DNA of 64,000 bases, taken from NCBI RefSeq assembly GCF_001298445.1, contig NZ_CP012036.1:2817297-2881296 (forward strand), given 5' to 3'. Shown here piece after piece: positions 43,733 through 52,470 of this stretch. How positions within the stretch are numbered: the stretch's first letter is position 1; the number at the start of each line of letters is the position of its first letter. The translations under genes and the position numbers were made by a program. The notes below the pieces were generated by a model that was not told the origin of the DNA, searched no databases, and saw only the letters and a list, made by a program, of their open reading frames with translations. Source of the DNA: Nostoc piscinale CENA21. GTDB lineage: Bacteria > Cyanobacteriota > Cyanobacteriia > Cyanobacteriales > Nostocaceae.

Positions 43733-44425
43733 TTACTCGACAAAAGCACTACCAAAGCGATAGCCTTTACCATACACTGTATGAATCAAAGTGGTTTCTT
43801 TACCTACCTCAATCTTGCGGCGCAACAGGCGAATTAATGCTGCGATGACGTTGCTACTTGGCTGTTCTTCATCTTGCCAGAGATGCTCCATAATTTGGGC
43901 GTGAGTTAGCAACTGTCCTGTGTGTTCCATAAAGTATTGCAACAGTTGACTTTCTTTTTGGGATAGTTCAATAATGCGCCCTTGGCGGTAAGCTACTTGG
44001 TTGTCGCAATCAAGTTCTAAATCAGCAACAACTAATCTTCCGGGAGTGGTTTCATAGGTTTGGGAACTTCCACGACGCAGTAAAGCCCGGACTCTGGCTA
44101 ACAATTCCCGTAATTCAAAGGGTTTAACTAAATAATCATCTGCACCAGCGTCTAAACCTTGCACGCGATCGTCTAAGGTGTCTTTAGCGGTAAGAAACAA
44201 CACAGGTGTATTTTTGCCTTGTCGTCGCAATTCTTGGCAAATTTCTAATCCAGTTTTTCCTGGCAACATCCAATCTAAAATTAGTAAGTCATAATGACTG
44301 GCTGCGGCCAGATGACTACCATTAGCCCCATCATAAGCCGCATCTACGGTGTAACCTTCACGAGTTAACACGCGACTTAAGGGGTCTGTTAATTCGGCTT
44401 CATCATCAACTAATAAAATTCTCAT
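43733..44425 (-). CDS. rppA: OmpR-family response regulator, RppA-like
   Basis: The protein has 230 residues. The receiver domain has MRILLVDDEAELTDPLS, the phospho-Asp in LLILDWMLPGKTG, the Thr in FLTAKD and the Lys in LVKPFELREL. The C-terminal winged helix ends TLIHTVYGKGYRFGSAF. It closely resembles cyanobacterial RppA, which regulates photosynthesis and pigment genes by redox. I chose ATG 44425 over an in-frame start 11 codons upstream. No histidine kinase (rppB) follows on its strand, so the partner is elsewhere. It is divergent from hisG, 76 nt apart. Confidence 0.88.
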   Translation of the reverse strand: MRILLVDDEAELTDPLSRVLTREGYTVDAAYDGANGSHLAAASHYDLLILDWMLPGKTGLEICQELRRQGKNTPVLFLTAKDTLDDRVQGLDAGADDYLVKPFELRELLARVRALLRRGSSQTYETTPGRLVVADLELDCDNQVAYRQGRIIELSQKESQLLQYFMEHTGQLLTHAQIMEHLWQDEEQPSSNVIAALIRLLRRKIEVGKETTLIHTVYGKGYRFGSAFVE

Positions 44426-44501
44426 GCTGCTTATGGTAAGCAATCGAGATATTCTCAATAATAAATGAACTGTCTACACGCTAAGGATATCAAGAAAAAG
44501 A

Positions 44502-45146
44502 ATGTTGACTGTCGCACTACCGAAAGGGGAACTACTAAAAAATAGCATCCGCCTGTTACAATCTGTGGGATTAGATTTTAGTGCTTTTTTAGATTCTGGA
44601 AATCGCCAACTTCAGATTCTTGATGCGAGTGGACAAGCTAAGGGTTTGTTGGTACGCGCACAGGATGTACCTGTCTATGTAGAATATGGTCAGGCACAGT
44701 TGGGGATTGTTGGTTATGATGTATTGCGAGAAAAACAGCCACAGGTAGCCCATTTGGTTGATTTACAATTTGGCTATTGTCGCATGTCGGTGGCAGTTAA
44801 AGCAGCTAGTCCTTACAAATCACCTTTAGATTTTCCGCCGCACAGCCGAATTGCCTCTAAGTATGTCAATTGTGCTAGGGAATATTTTCAAAGTTTAGAT
44901 TTACCAGTGGAAATAGTACCGTTGTCTGGTTCTGTGGAACTTGGCCCAATTACAGGGATGTCAGAAGCTATTGTGGATTTGGTTTCTACAGGGCGGACTT
45001 TGCGCGAAAATGGCTTAATTGAATTGGAGACTTTGTATCACAGTACGGCGCGGTTAATTGGACATCCGTTAAGTTACCGAATCAATACAGGTAATATGTG
45101 CGAGTTGAGTGCTAAGTTGCGAGAGGCGGCTTTGGTGGGGGTATAG
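44502..45146 (+). CDS. hisG: ATP phosphoribosyltransferase, short (HisZ-dependent) form
   Basis: The protein has 214 residues and catalyses the first step of histidine synthesis (ATP + PRPP). MLTVALPKGELLKNSIRLLQ, QLGIVGYDVLRE, RIASKYVNCAREYF and the PRPP loop ELGPITGMSEAIVDLVSTGRT (two overlapping pieces) are present. The C-terminal regulatory domain of long HisG is absent, so a HisZ subunit is needed, as usual in cyanobacteria. The gene stands apart from other his genes. A GGGGTGTAAG-type repeat follows the stop; the gap to 45411 has no gene. Confidence 0.95.
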   Translation: MLTVALPKGELLKNSIRLLQSVGLDFSAFLDSGNRQLQILDASGQAKGLLVRAQDVPVYVEYGQAQLGIVGYDVLREKQPQVAHLVDLQFGYCRMSVAVKAASPYKSPLDFPPHSRIASKYVNCAREYFQSLDLPVEIVPLSGSVELGPITGMSEAIVDLVSTGRTLRENGLIELETLYHSTARLIGHPLSYRINTGNMCELSAKLREAALVGV

Positions 45147-45410
45147 GGGTGTAAGAGTGTAGGGGTGTAGGATTTTCCCTACTTCCTATTGCCCATTCCC
45201 TACACCCTATTCTCTTATCTATTTTGTCTACACTGGAGTTACGCCCAATATTTAAGTTTAGGGCGATCGCTTACCTTAAAAATCTAAAAAAACTCCTCTA
45301 AAAACTCAAAGTTAGTTAAATTATTAACTAAAGTAAAAAAAATATTAATTAAAAATCAAATTTTTCCACACTTTTAATCAACCCTTTTTTTGAGTTTTTT
45401 CCCAAAATTA

Positions 45411-47660
45411 ATGCAAACTGAATCTTATCATCAAGAACAGGCGAGGCTAGAAGCTCTGCGCCGATATCAGATTTTAGATACTGAACCAGAACAAGCCTAC
45501 GACAATCTTGCCCGGTTAGCAGCTTTTATTTGTGGTACTTCCATTGCTTTGGTCAATTTCATTGATGAAAACCGTCAGTGGTTTAAGGCGAAACTTGGTA
45601 TAGATGTGCCAGAAATGCCTCGTAATGTTGGCTTATCGTATCTTTGCTTAGAGCGTCAAGACATCGTTGTTATTAACGATACTTTAGTCAATGAGCAATA
45701 TGCTGCGAATCCCGCAGTTACTGGCTATCCCCATGTGCGGTTTTATGCAGGTGTGCCTTTGATTTCTCCTGATGGACAGATATTAGGAACGCTCTGTGCC
45801 ATTGACCCACAACCACGGAAACTGAACCAACAACAAGTAGAGGCTTTGTTGGCTTTAGGCCGTCAGGTAATTAGTCAGTTAGAACTAAGGCGGAATTTAG
45901 CTGAAAGACAGCAAACAGAAGCATTTTTGCGCGAGAGTGACCAAAGATTGAAGTTAGCACTACAGGCGGCTAAACTGGGTTCTTGGCAACTTGACCTGAA
46001 AACAAGGGAATTAGCTGCTTCTAGCCAGTGTCATCTCAACTTTGGTCTGTCGCCAGAAGTTGAGTTTACCTATAATAAGTTGCTGGAATGTATTCATCCT
46101 GACGATCGCTCTTATATGCAAGAGTGTGTTAGAGAAGCTATAGAAAATCATGGTGATTACGAGGCAGAATATCGCTGTATTTGGCCAGATAACAGCATTC
46201 ATTGGATATTAGCTAGGGGTACGGTTATTTATGATGTGGCTAATCAACCGATTCGGATGATTGGTGTCACGCTGGATGTAACTGACCGCAAGCAAGCCGA
46301 AGAAGAATTAAAACGACAAAACTTGCGATCGCAATTATTTGCCGAAATCACACTAAAAATCCGAGAATCTCTACAGTTAGAAGAAATTCTGCAAACCACA
46401 GTTAAAGAAGTCCAAAAACTGCTGCAAGCTGACCGAGTGTTAATTTTTCGCCTGTGTCCTGATGGTTCCGGTACAGTAGTGCAAGAGGCTGTCCTACCAG
46501 GTTGGCCTGTGGTTTTAGGCCAAAATATTCTTGACCCTTGTTTCCAAGAAAACTACATAGAAAAATATCGTCAAGGACGCATCAGTGCAATTTTTGACAT
46601 TGCAACAGCTAACATTCAAGACTGTCATAAAGAATTTTTGCAGCAGTTTGGTGTCCAAGCTAACCTCGTAGTTCCAATTTTAATTCGAGATGGGATTTGG
46701 GGTTTATTAGTTGCTCATCAGTGCGCTCATCCCCGTCATTGGAACAACTTTGAAACGGAATTATTACTCCAGTTAGCTAATCAAATTGGTATCGCTTTAT
46801 CCCAAGCACAGCTTTTAGAACAAGAAACCCGCCATGTTCAAGAGTTAGCACGTTCTAATTCTGAATTAGAACAGTTTGCTTATGTCGCTTCTCATGATTT
46901 GCAAGAACCATTGCGGATGGTGACAAGTTATTTACAGCTACTAGAGCGGAAATACAGCAGCCAACTTGATGCAACTGCGGATCAGTTTATTAACTATGCC
47001 GTAGATGGGGCGCGGCGAATGCAAAATCTGATCAATGACTTGTTAAATTATTCACGGGTAACAACAAGGGGACAACCTTTTGTAGAAGTTGATTGTGCAG
47101 AGATTTTAGGGCAGGCGATCGCCAACCTGAAATTTGCTATAGAAGATAGTAGCGCAGAAATTACTTACGACCATCTCCCCATAATTACAGCCGATCCCAT
47201 ACAACTCACACAAGTCTTTCAAAACCTCATTGCTAACGCCATCAAATTCCGCCGAGACATCGCACCACGCATTCATATTGGTGCATTTCGAGCAGATGAA
47301 GGAGATGGGGGACAAGGTGGACAAGGGGGACAAGGGGGAAACTTAGACAAAGATGTTTCTTCTACCTTGTCTCCCCCCTCAACACTCAGCACTCAGCACT
47401 CAGCACTCAGCACTCCTCAAGAATGGTTATTCTGTGTGAGTGATAATGGAATTGGTTTAGAGGCACAGTACGCTGAACGTATTTTTGTGATTTTTCAGCG
47501 TTTGCATGGTAGAAGTAAGTATCCGGGTACTGGAATTGGTTTGGCAATTTGTAAGAAAATCATAGAACGCCACGGCGGACGTATCTGGGTTGAGTCAGAA
47601 TCGGGCCAAGGCTCGAAATTCTATTTCACAATTCCAGATCAAGCAGGTCAACAATCGTGA
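45411..47660 (+). CDS. GAF-PAS-GAF sensor histidine kinase
   Basis: The protein has 749 residues. It starts MQTESYHQEQARLEALRRYQ. GAF1 (about 25-165) follows, then PAS/PAC (about 180-300; HPDDRSYMQECVREA), GAF2 (about 315-470) and the HisKA domain with phospho-His495 in YVASHDLQEPLRM. The ATPase domain has QVFQNLIANAIKF (N box), CVSDNGIGLE (G1) and GTGIGLAICKKI (G2). No membrane segment is seen, so the sensor is cytoplasmic. GAF2 has no obvious bilin Cys. Between N and G1 boxes about 37 residues of intergenic-repeat origin are inserted (47300-47420). The next gene's GTG overlaps the stop by four bases. Confidence 0.9.
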   Translation: MQTESYHQEQARLEALRRYQILDTEPEQAYDNLARLAAFICGTSIALVNFIDENRQWFKAKLGIDVPEMPRNVGLSYLCLERQDIVVINDTLVNEQYAANPAVTGYPHVRFYAGVPLISPDGQILGTLCAIDPQPRKLNQQQVEALLALGRQVISQLELRRNLAERQQTEAFLRESDQRLKLALQAAKLGSWQLDLKTRELAASSQCHLNFGLSPEVEFTYNKLLECIHPDDRSYMQECVREAIENHGDYEAEYRCIWPDNSIHWILARGTVIYDVANQPIRMIGVTLDVTDRKQAEEELKRQNLRSQLFAEITLKIRESLQLEEILQTTVKEVQKLLQADRVLIFRLCPDGSGTVVQEAVLPGWPVVLGQNILDPCFQENYIEKYRQGRISAIFDIATANIQDCHKEFLQQFGVQANLVVPILIRDGIWGLLVAHQCAHPRHWNNFETELLLQLANQIGIALSQAQLLEQETRHVQELARSNSELEQFAYVASHDLQEPLRMVTSYLQLLERKYSSQLDATADQFINYAVDGARRMQNLINDLLNYSRVTTRGQPFVEVDCAEILGQAIANLKFAIEDSSAEITYDHLPIITADPIQLTQVFQNLIANAIKFRRDIAPRIHIGAFRADEGDGGQGGQGGQGGNLDKDVSSTLSPPSTLSTQHSALSTPQEWLFCVSDNGIGLEAQYAERIFVIFQRLHGRSKYPGTGIGLAICKKIIERHGGRIWVESESGQGSKFYFTIPDQAGQQS

Positions 47661-48103
47661 ATAACCCACAACAAATTATGCCAATTGAGGTTTTGTTAGT
47701 TGAAGATAATCCTGGTGATGCGGAACTGACACGCATTGCCTTACAAGATAGCAAAATCTCAATTAACCTCAATGTTGTGGAAGATGGTGTAGAGGCGATG
47801 GCATTTTTACGCAAGCAGGACAACTATGTCAGGAAACCTCATCCTGATATTGTATTGTTAGATTTAAATTTACCGCGCAAAGATGGACGGGAGGTATTGG
47901 CAGAAATTAAATCTGACGACAATCTCAAACGAATCCCCGTCGTTGTCCTGACTACTTCCCAATCGGAAGAAGATATTCTTAAAGCTTATAATTTGGCTGC
48001 TAATTGTTATATCACCAAGCCAGTAGATTTTGATCAATTCGTTAAAATTGTACAATCCATAGAAAATTTCTGGTTTGCGATCGTAAAACTGCCGCCGGAG
48101 TAA
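47657..48103 (+). CDS. Rcp1-like single-domain response regulator
   Basis: The protein has 148 residues. It has EVLLVEDNPGDAELTRIALQ, phospho-Asp in VLLDLNLPRKDGREVL, VVLTTSQSEEDI and ITKPVDFDQF, the pattern of regulators paired with phytochrome-type kinases. There is no output domain, so it is a phosphate shuttle or protein-interaction switch. GTG 47657 overlaps the kinase stop (GTGA), and its own stop overlaps the next ATG (TAATG). Translational coupling makes a kinase-shuttle-hybrid kinase relay likely. Confidence 0.9.
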   Translation: MNNPQQIMPIEVLLVEDNPGDAELTRIALQDSKISINLNVVEDGVEAMAFLRKQDNYVRKPHPDIVLLDLNLPRKDGREVLAEIKSDDNLKRIPVVVLTTSQSEEDILKAYNLAANCYITKPVDFDQFVKIVQSIENFWFAIVKLPPE

Positions 48104-50376
48104 TGGAAATGGCAGGAGAATTAATAAAAGTCTTATTAGTTGAAGATAACCCTGGCGATGTTTTTCTCTTACAGGAGTTATTAAAAGAAGTAAAAACCAC
48201 ACAGGTAGATTTGCGTCCGGTTGAGGAATTATCGGCAGCACTCAACTTATTAGCGCAAGATAGTTTTGATGTCATGTTACTAGACCTGTCTCTACCTGAT
48301 AGTCAAGGCATTAGCACTTTTTTAAGGGCTACCCATCAAGCAAAAGCTACACCGATTATTGTATTAACAGGTTTAGATGACGAAACTTTAGCACTCCGCG
48401 CGATGCAAGAAGGAGCGCAAGATTATTTAGTGAAGGGGCAAGTAACTGGTGATTTGCTAGTGCGTTCGATGCGGTATGCGATTGAGCGTCAACGAATTGA
48501 AGATGCACTACGTCAGAGTGAGGAAAGATTTCGCGTAGCACTGAAAAATTCACCGATTTTTGTTTTCAATCAAGATAGAGAGTTACATTACACCTGGGTT
48601 TATAATTCGATTTCTGGATGGACAAATGAAGATATGCTGGGTAAGCATGACTCAGAACTGCTTCCAGATGAAGATGCTCAAAATTTAACTACCATTAAAC
48701 AAGGTGTTCTGACTACGGGGATAGGTACAAGAGCAGAAGTATTACTGACTACGCCCCAAGGAATTCGCTATTATGATTTGACTGTTGAGCCATTACGAAA
48801 TGAGGCGCAAGATATTGTGGGGATAACTTGTGCCAGCATTGATATCACTGAAAACAAACAAGCTGAAGCAAAAATCCGCGAACAAGCAGCATTATTAGAT
48901 ATCACCACAGATGCTATTTTGGTGCGCGATTTAGAAAATAAAATTCTATTTTGGAACAAAGGCGCAGAAAAACTTTATGGCTGGCAAGCATCAGAGGCTT
49001 GGGGCAGAAATGTTAATGAGTTATTATTTGATGACTATTGTCCCGAATTTGAAGCAGCTTGGTTAAGCGTCGTCAGCAAAGGTAAGTGGCAAGGTGAATT
49101 AAGGAAAAGAACGAAAGCAGGTAAAGATGTATTAGTTGCTAGTCGCTGGAGTTTGGTTTGCGATCGCCAAGGTAGACCCCAATCAATTTTAACAGTAGAT
49201 ACGGATATTACGGAGAAAAAACGCCTAGAATCGCAACTGTTTCGCGCCCAACGCATGGAAAGTATCGGCACTTTAGCCAGTGGTATCGCCCACGACCTCA
49301 ACAATATCCTCACACCAATTTTAGCGGGAGCGCAACTATTACCTTTAAAGTTCCCTGATGCTGATGAACGAACCCAGCATTTATTAGAAATTTTAGAAAT
49401 TAATGCCAAACGTGGTGCAGACTTAGTTAAACAAGTACTATCGTTTGCGCGGGGTGTGGAAGGTCAACGCATTAACTTGCAACCTCGACACTTAATTGTG
49501 GAAGTTGCCAAGATTTTAAAAGAAACTCTACCAAAATCTATTGAAGTTCGACTTGACTTATCACCTGAGTTATGGATGGTTTCGGGAGATAGTACCCAAC
49601 TGCATCAAGTGTTGATGAATCTCTGCGTTAATGCCCGTGATGCCATGCCCGATGGTGGTACTTTAACGATTACTGCGGCAAACTTGTTAATTGATGAAAA
49701 TTACGCCCGGATGAATTTAGATGCCAAAGTCGGCCCTTACACAGTAATTAGTATCTGTGATACCGGGATTGGCATTCCAGAGGAAATTTTAGATCGAATT
49801 TTTGAGCCATTTTTCACGACTAAACCTGTGGGACAAGGCACAGGTTTAGGACTTTCTACGGTTCTAGGAATTGTGAAAAGTCACGGCGGCTTTGTGAGTG
49901 TAGAAAGCCAAGTCGGGAACGGAACTTGCTTTCGGGTTTATTTGCCTAGTGTGGGTGAACAGGAAATTTTTACCCAAGACGAAATCACACTGCAAGTCGG
50001 TCACGGAGAATTGATTCTGATTGTGGATGATGAACCCTCGATTCAAGAAATTACCAGAACATCCCTAGAAACTCATCATTATGAAACTTTAGTTGCTAGT
50101 GATGGCATTGAGGCGATCGCCCAATACGCCAAAAATGCCAATAAAATTAGTGTCGTGCTGATGGACATTATGTTGCCCTCATTGGATGGGATAACAGCCA
50201 TCCGTACCTTACAAAAAATTAACCCCCAAGTCAAAATTATTGCCACCAGTGGACTCATGTCCAAAGAGAAACTAGGGGAAATCATGAAAATGGGTGTCAA
50301 GAAATTCTTGGCCAAACCCTACACTGTGAATGAATTGCTACTCAGTTTACAAGAAATTCTCAACGAAGGTGGTTAA
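48103..50376 (+). CDS. Hybrid histidine kinase REC-PAS-PAS-HisKA-HATPase-REC
   Basis: The protein has 757 residues. The N-terminal receiver (about 5-125) has VLLVEDNPGDVFLLQELL and phospho-Asp in VMLLDLSLPDSQG. Two PAS domains follow (about 140-265 and 270-385). The kinase core has His397 in GIAHDLNNILTPIL, NLCVNARDAMPDGG, DTGIGIPEEIL and GTGLGLSTVLGI. The C-terminal receiver (about 635-757) has LIVDDEPSIQEI and VLMDIMLPSLDG. There is no membrane segment. The front receiver probably accepts phosphate from the preceding regulator or kinase. No DNA-binding output is encoded nearby. A perfect tandem duplication follows the stop. Confidence 0.9.
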   Translation: MEMAGELIKVLLVEDNPGDVFLLQELLKEVKTTQVDLRPVEELSAALNLLAQDSFDVMLLDLSLPDSQGISTFLRATHQAKATPIIVLTGLDDETLALRAMQEGAQDYLVKGQVTGDLLVRSMRYAIERQRIEDALRQSEERFRVALKNSPIFVFNQDRELHYTWVYNSISGWTNEDMLGKHDSELLPDEDAQNLTTIKQGVLTTGIGTRAEVLLTTPQGIRYYDLTVEPLRNEAQDIVGITCASIDITENKQAEAKIREQAALLDITTDAILVRDLENKILFWNKGAEKLYGWQASEAWGRNVNELLFDDYCPEFEAAWLSVVSKGKWQGELRKRTKAGKDVLVASRWSLVCDRQGRPQSILTVDTDITEKKRLESQLFRAQRMESIGTLASGIAHDLNNILTPILAGAQLLPLKFPDADERTQHLLEILEINAKRGADLVKQVLSFARGVEGQRINLQPRHLIVEVAKILKETLPKSIEVRLDLSPELWMVSGDSTQLHQVLMNLCVNARDAMPDGGTLTITAANLLIDENYARMNLDAKVGPYTVISICDTGIGIPEEILDRIFEPFFTTKPVGQGTGLGLSTVLGIVKSHGGFVSVESQVGNGTCFRVYLPSVGEQEIFTQDEITLQVGHGELILIVDDEPSIQEITRTSLETHHYETLVASDGIEAIAQYAKNANKISVVLMDIMLPSLDGITAIRTLQKINPQVKIIATSGLMSKEKLGEIMKMGVKKFLAKPYTVNELLLSLQEILNEGG

Positions 50377-50378
50377 TC

Positions 50379-50504
50379 ATTTATTGCCTACACCCTTACA
50401 CCCTTACACCCCTCCATTAAGTCTTCCCACTACCAATCAAAATTTATTGCCTACACCCTTACACCCTTACACCCCTCCATTAAGTCTTCCCACTACCAAT
50501 CAAA
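50379..50504. repeat. Perfect 63-bp tandem duplication spanning the end of pyrB
   Basis: The 63 bases at 50379-50441 recur exactly at 50442-50504 (both begin ATTTATTGCCTACACCC and end CACTACCAATCAAA). The second copy contains the last codons and stop of pyrB on the minus strand; the first copy is a spare version of the same end. The perfect identity indicates a recent event. Confidence 0.9.
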
Positions 50505-51485
50505 TATAACAACGCCATTCTGACAGCTACGCCACTGGTAACTTGCGATTGAATCAAGCTAAATTCTGGGTCATCCATTAAATCAGAACTAATTTCTACA
50601 CCACGATTTACAGGGCCGGGGTGCAGAACTTTCACATCAGGCTTGCACAGTTGCAATTTTTGTCTGGTAATGCCAAATAACTGATGATATTCCCGCAAAC
50701 TGGGGAGTAAATGTGCTGTCATTCGTTCTTTTTGCAGTCGCAGAGTCATCACAAAGTCTGCGTCTTGCAAGGCTGGTTCTAATTGCCAATGTAAAAATAG
50801 TTGACCGTTGAGTGTATCTTTTTTCTCACTATATATATACTCAGCAAATAATTTAGGTAACAAAGTCGGTGGTGCAGCTAAATGCACTTGTGCGCCACTG
50901 GCAATTAAGCTCCAAATATTTGATCGCGCTACGCGAGAATGTAAAATATCTCCAACGATCGCAATTTTTTTTCCCCACCAGCATTTCTATATTCGGGTGA
51001 TCTCGGTCAACTAAGGTGCAGATTGTAAATAAATCGAGCAATGCTTGTGAAGGATGTTCATGTTGACCATCGCCAGCATTTAGTATACTAACTCGCACAC
51101 CCAACCGATCCATTTCTTGAGCGATCGCATCTGGGACACCTGCTTCTTTATGACGGATGACCATAATATCAGTCCCCATCGCTAAATAAGTCTTAGCTGT
51201 ATCGAGAATTGTCTCACCTTTGGTCATCGAAGAAGTAGAAGCCGCAAAATTTAAAGTATCTGCACTTAAACGTTTCGCTGCTAGTTCAAAACTGCTCCGT
51301 GTGCGGGTAGAAGGTTCAAAAAATAAATTCGCCACCACCTGTCCTTGCAAAGTTGGTACTTTCTTCGTCCGCCGTGATAGCACTTCTTGAAAACTTGCAG
51401 CCGTTTGTAAAACAGTATTGTATTCAGCGATAGTAAAGTCAGCTAAAGAAATTACGTGATGACGATTCCAGGTGGTAGTAGGCAT
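50480..51485 (-). CDS. pyrB: Aspartate carbamoyltransferase catalytic chain, frame-broken
   Basis: PyrB joins carbamoyl phosphate and aspartate in pyrimidine synthesis. The start is MPTTTWNRHHV (ATG 51485). The carbamoyl-phosphate loop is FFEPSTRTRSSFE, and GDGQHEHPSQALLD is present. The frame reaches NIEMLVGKK and then goes astray in an A8 run (T8 on the plus strand, 50965-50972). With seven As it reads GKKIAIVGDILHSRVARS and continues AQVHLAAPPTLLP, VLHPGPVNRGVEI (Arg/Pro loop) to SGKT-stop. The joined length (about 335) is normal. Unless the run is misread or slippage corrects it, the cell would lack this pyrB; a second copy elsewhere cannot be excluded. Confidence 0.9.
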
Positions 51486-51605
51486 AAATATGTGCGTTGT
51501 GGTGTCAAGATGCAATCAATTGCTTCTCTACCAAGTATTTACTTTTAGTATGCAGAGGTAATAATAGCACTTGCTTTCAACATCGAGACTAATATCGAAT
51601 AAGAC

Positions 51606-51723
51606 TCATATCGTGTCCGGTAAAAGACTCATCATCAAGACCGCAGGGTGCAGGGGGAGAAAGAGTTTCGTCTTTCTGCACAGATATGCGTCAGTCATAA
51701 CTGATTTGCCGGACATTATATCA
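51606..51723. repeat. TGATATCATGTCCGG inverted-repeat element, copy A (118 bp)
   Basis: The left end is TCATATCGTGTCCGGTAA and the right end is TTGCCGGACATTATATCA. The interior includes ATGCGTCAGTC, an end of the GACTTACGCA family, so one element may have landed in another. It fills much of the gap upstream of pyrB. Confidence 0.65.
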
Positions 51724-51899
51724 GTATACAGAAGTCATAATTGATCAAAGGTTGATGACTCATAGTTATAGATTTATTAAAATTTCTACTAGCAAAATCT
51801 TGATTTAACAATCATTCTGGATTATGACTTCTGAAAGCTGAATTCGTTTTCCAGCAACAGCAGATACACCATATATTCTTAATTACTTCTCAGTTTCAC

Positions 51900-52073
51900 A
51901 TGCCCAGAGCAAGAGCGATCGCTACTGTAGTCCTTGGTAGTCGAGGTATTGCTTTTACTCCTGTCTCAGTACCCTCTCAACTCACGGAATTAGAACCAAT
52001 AGACCTGATTTTGCGTGATGTTGTCCGTTCCCTTCTCTGGCTAATTACAGGGTATACAGGAAACGAATTTTAA
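51900..52073 (+). CDS. Possible 57-residue protein or gene remnant
   Basis: ATG 51900 opens MPRARAIATVVLGSRGIAFT, PVSVPSQLTELEPIDLIL and RDVVRSLLWLITGYTGNEF. The second half has a hydrophobic helix. There is no ribosome site of note and I recognise no family. It lies between two inverted-repeat elements, so it may be a fragment. Confidence 0.3.
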   Translation: MPRARAIATVVLGSRGIAFTPVSVPSQLTELEPIDLILRDVVRSLLWLITGYTGNEF

Positions 52074-52170
52074 CTAGTACAACAAGGCAAAAGTAAAAAG
52101 AAAGAATAACTATACCACAAGCCTTTTAGCAATTTCTTATGGTTTGTTTATTTACGCCGACCTGTACTAG
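52074..52170. repeat. CTAGTACA inverted-repeat element, copy B
   Basis: The ends are CTAGTACAACAAGGC and CGCCGACCTGTACTAG. The interior CAAGCCTTTTAGCAATTTCT is the reverse complement of the copy at 43525-43634. Confidence 0.7.
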
Positions 52171-52222
52171 TAGTCCAGTAAACCAATTATGAAAGTTCTG
52201 CACAGATGTGTTGAATCATAAC

Positions 52223-52387
52223 TGATATCATGTCCGGTTAATTAGTTGTGATTCCCACAATCTTTGCACCACCCCACCCCTCCCCGTCAACGGGGAGGGG
52301 AGACATAGCGTAGCTGTGGCGGGGTGGGTTCTTCGGTTTTTGTAAGTAATCAAGCGGACATGATATGATTTGCCGGACATGATATCA
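52223..52387. repeat. TGATATCATGTCCGG inverted-repeat element, copy B (165 bp)
   Basis: The ends TGATATCATGTCCGGTTAAT and ATTTGCCGGACATGATATCA pair over 20 bases with few mismatches. The interior carries a GC-rich palindrome (CCCCTCCCCGTCAACGGGGAGGGG in two halves around TCAA). No coding capacity: a MITE-like, non-autonomous element. Confidence 0.75.
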
Positions 52388-52400
52388 AAGGCAAAAAAGA

Positions 52401-52424
52401 AGGGACGTTTTCAAAAACGTCCCT
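52401..52424 (-). terminator. Rho-independent terminator of the di-heme cytochrome gene
   Basis: AGGGACGTTTT/AAAACGTCCCT is a perfect 11-bp stem. On the minus strand it is followed by TTCTTTTTTG. It lies 47 nt beyond the stop. Confidence 0.85.
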
Positions 52425-52470
52425 GTAATTCAATTTTTAAACACTTAATGTCTAATCAAACCAAGAGGTT

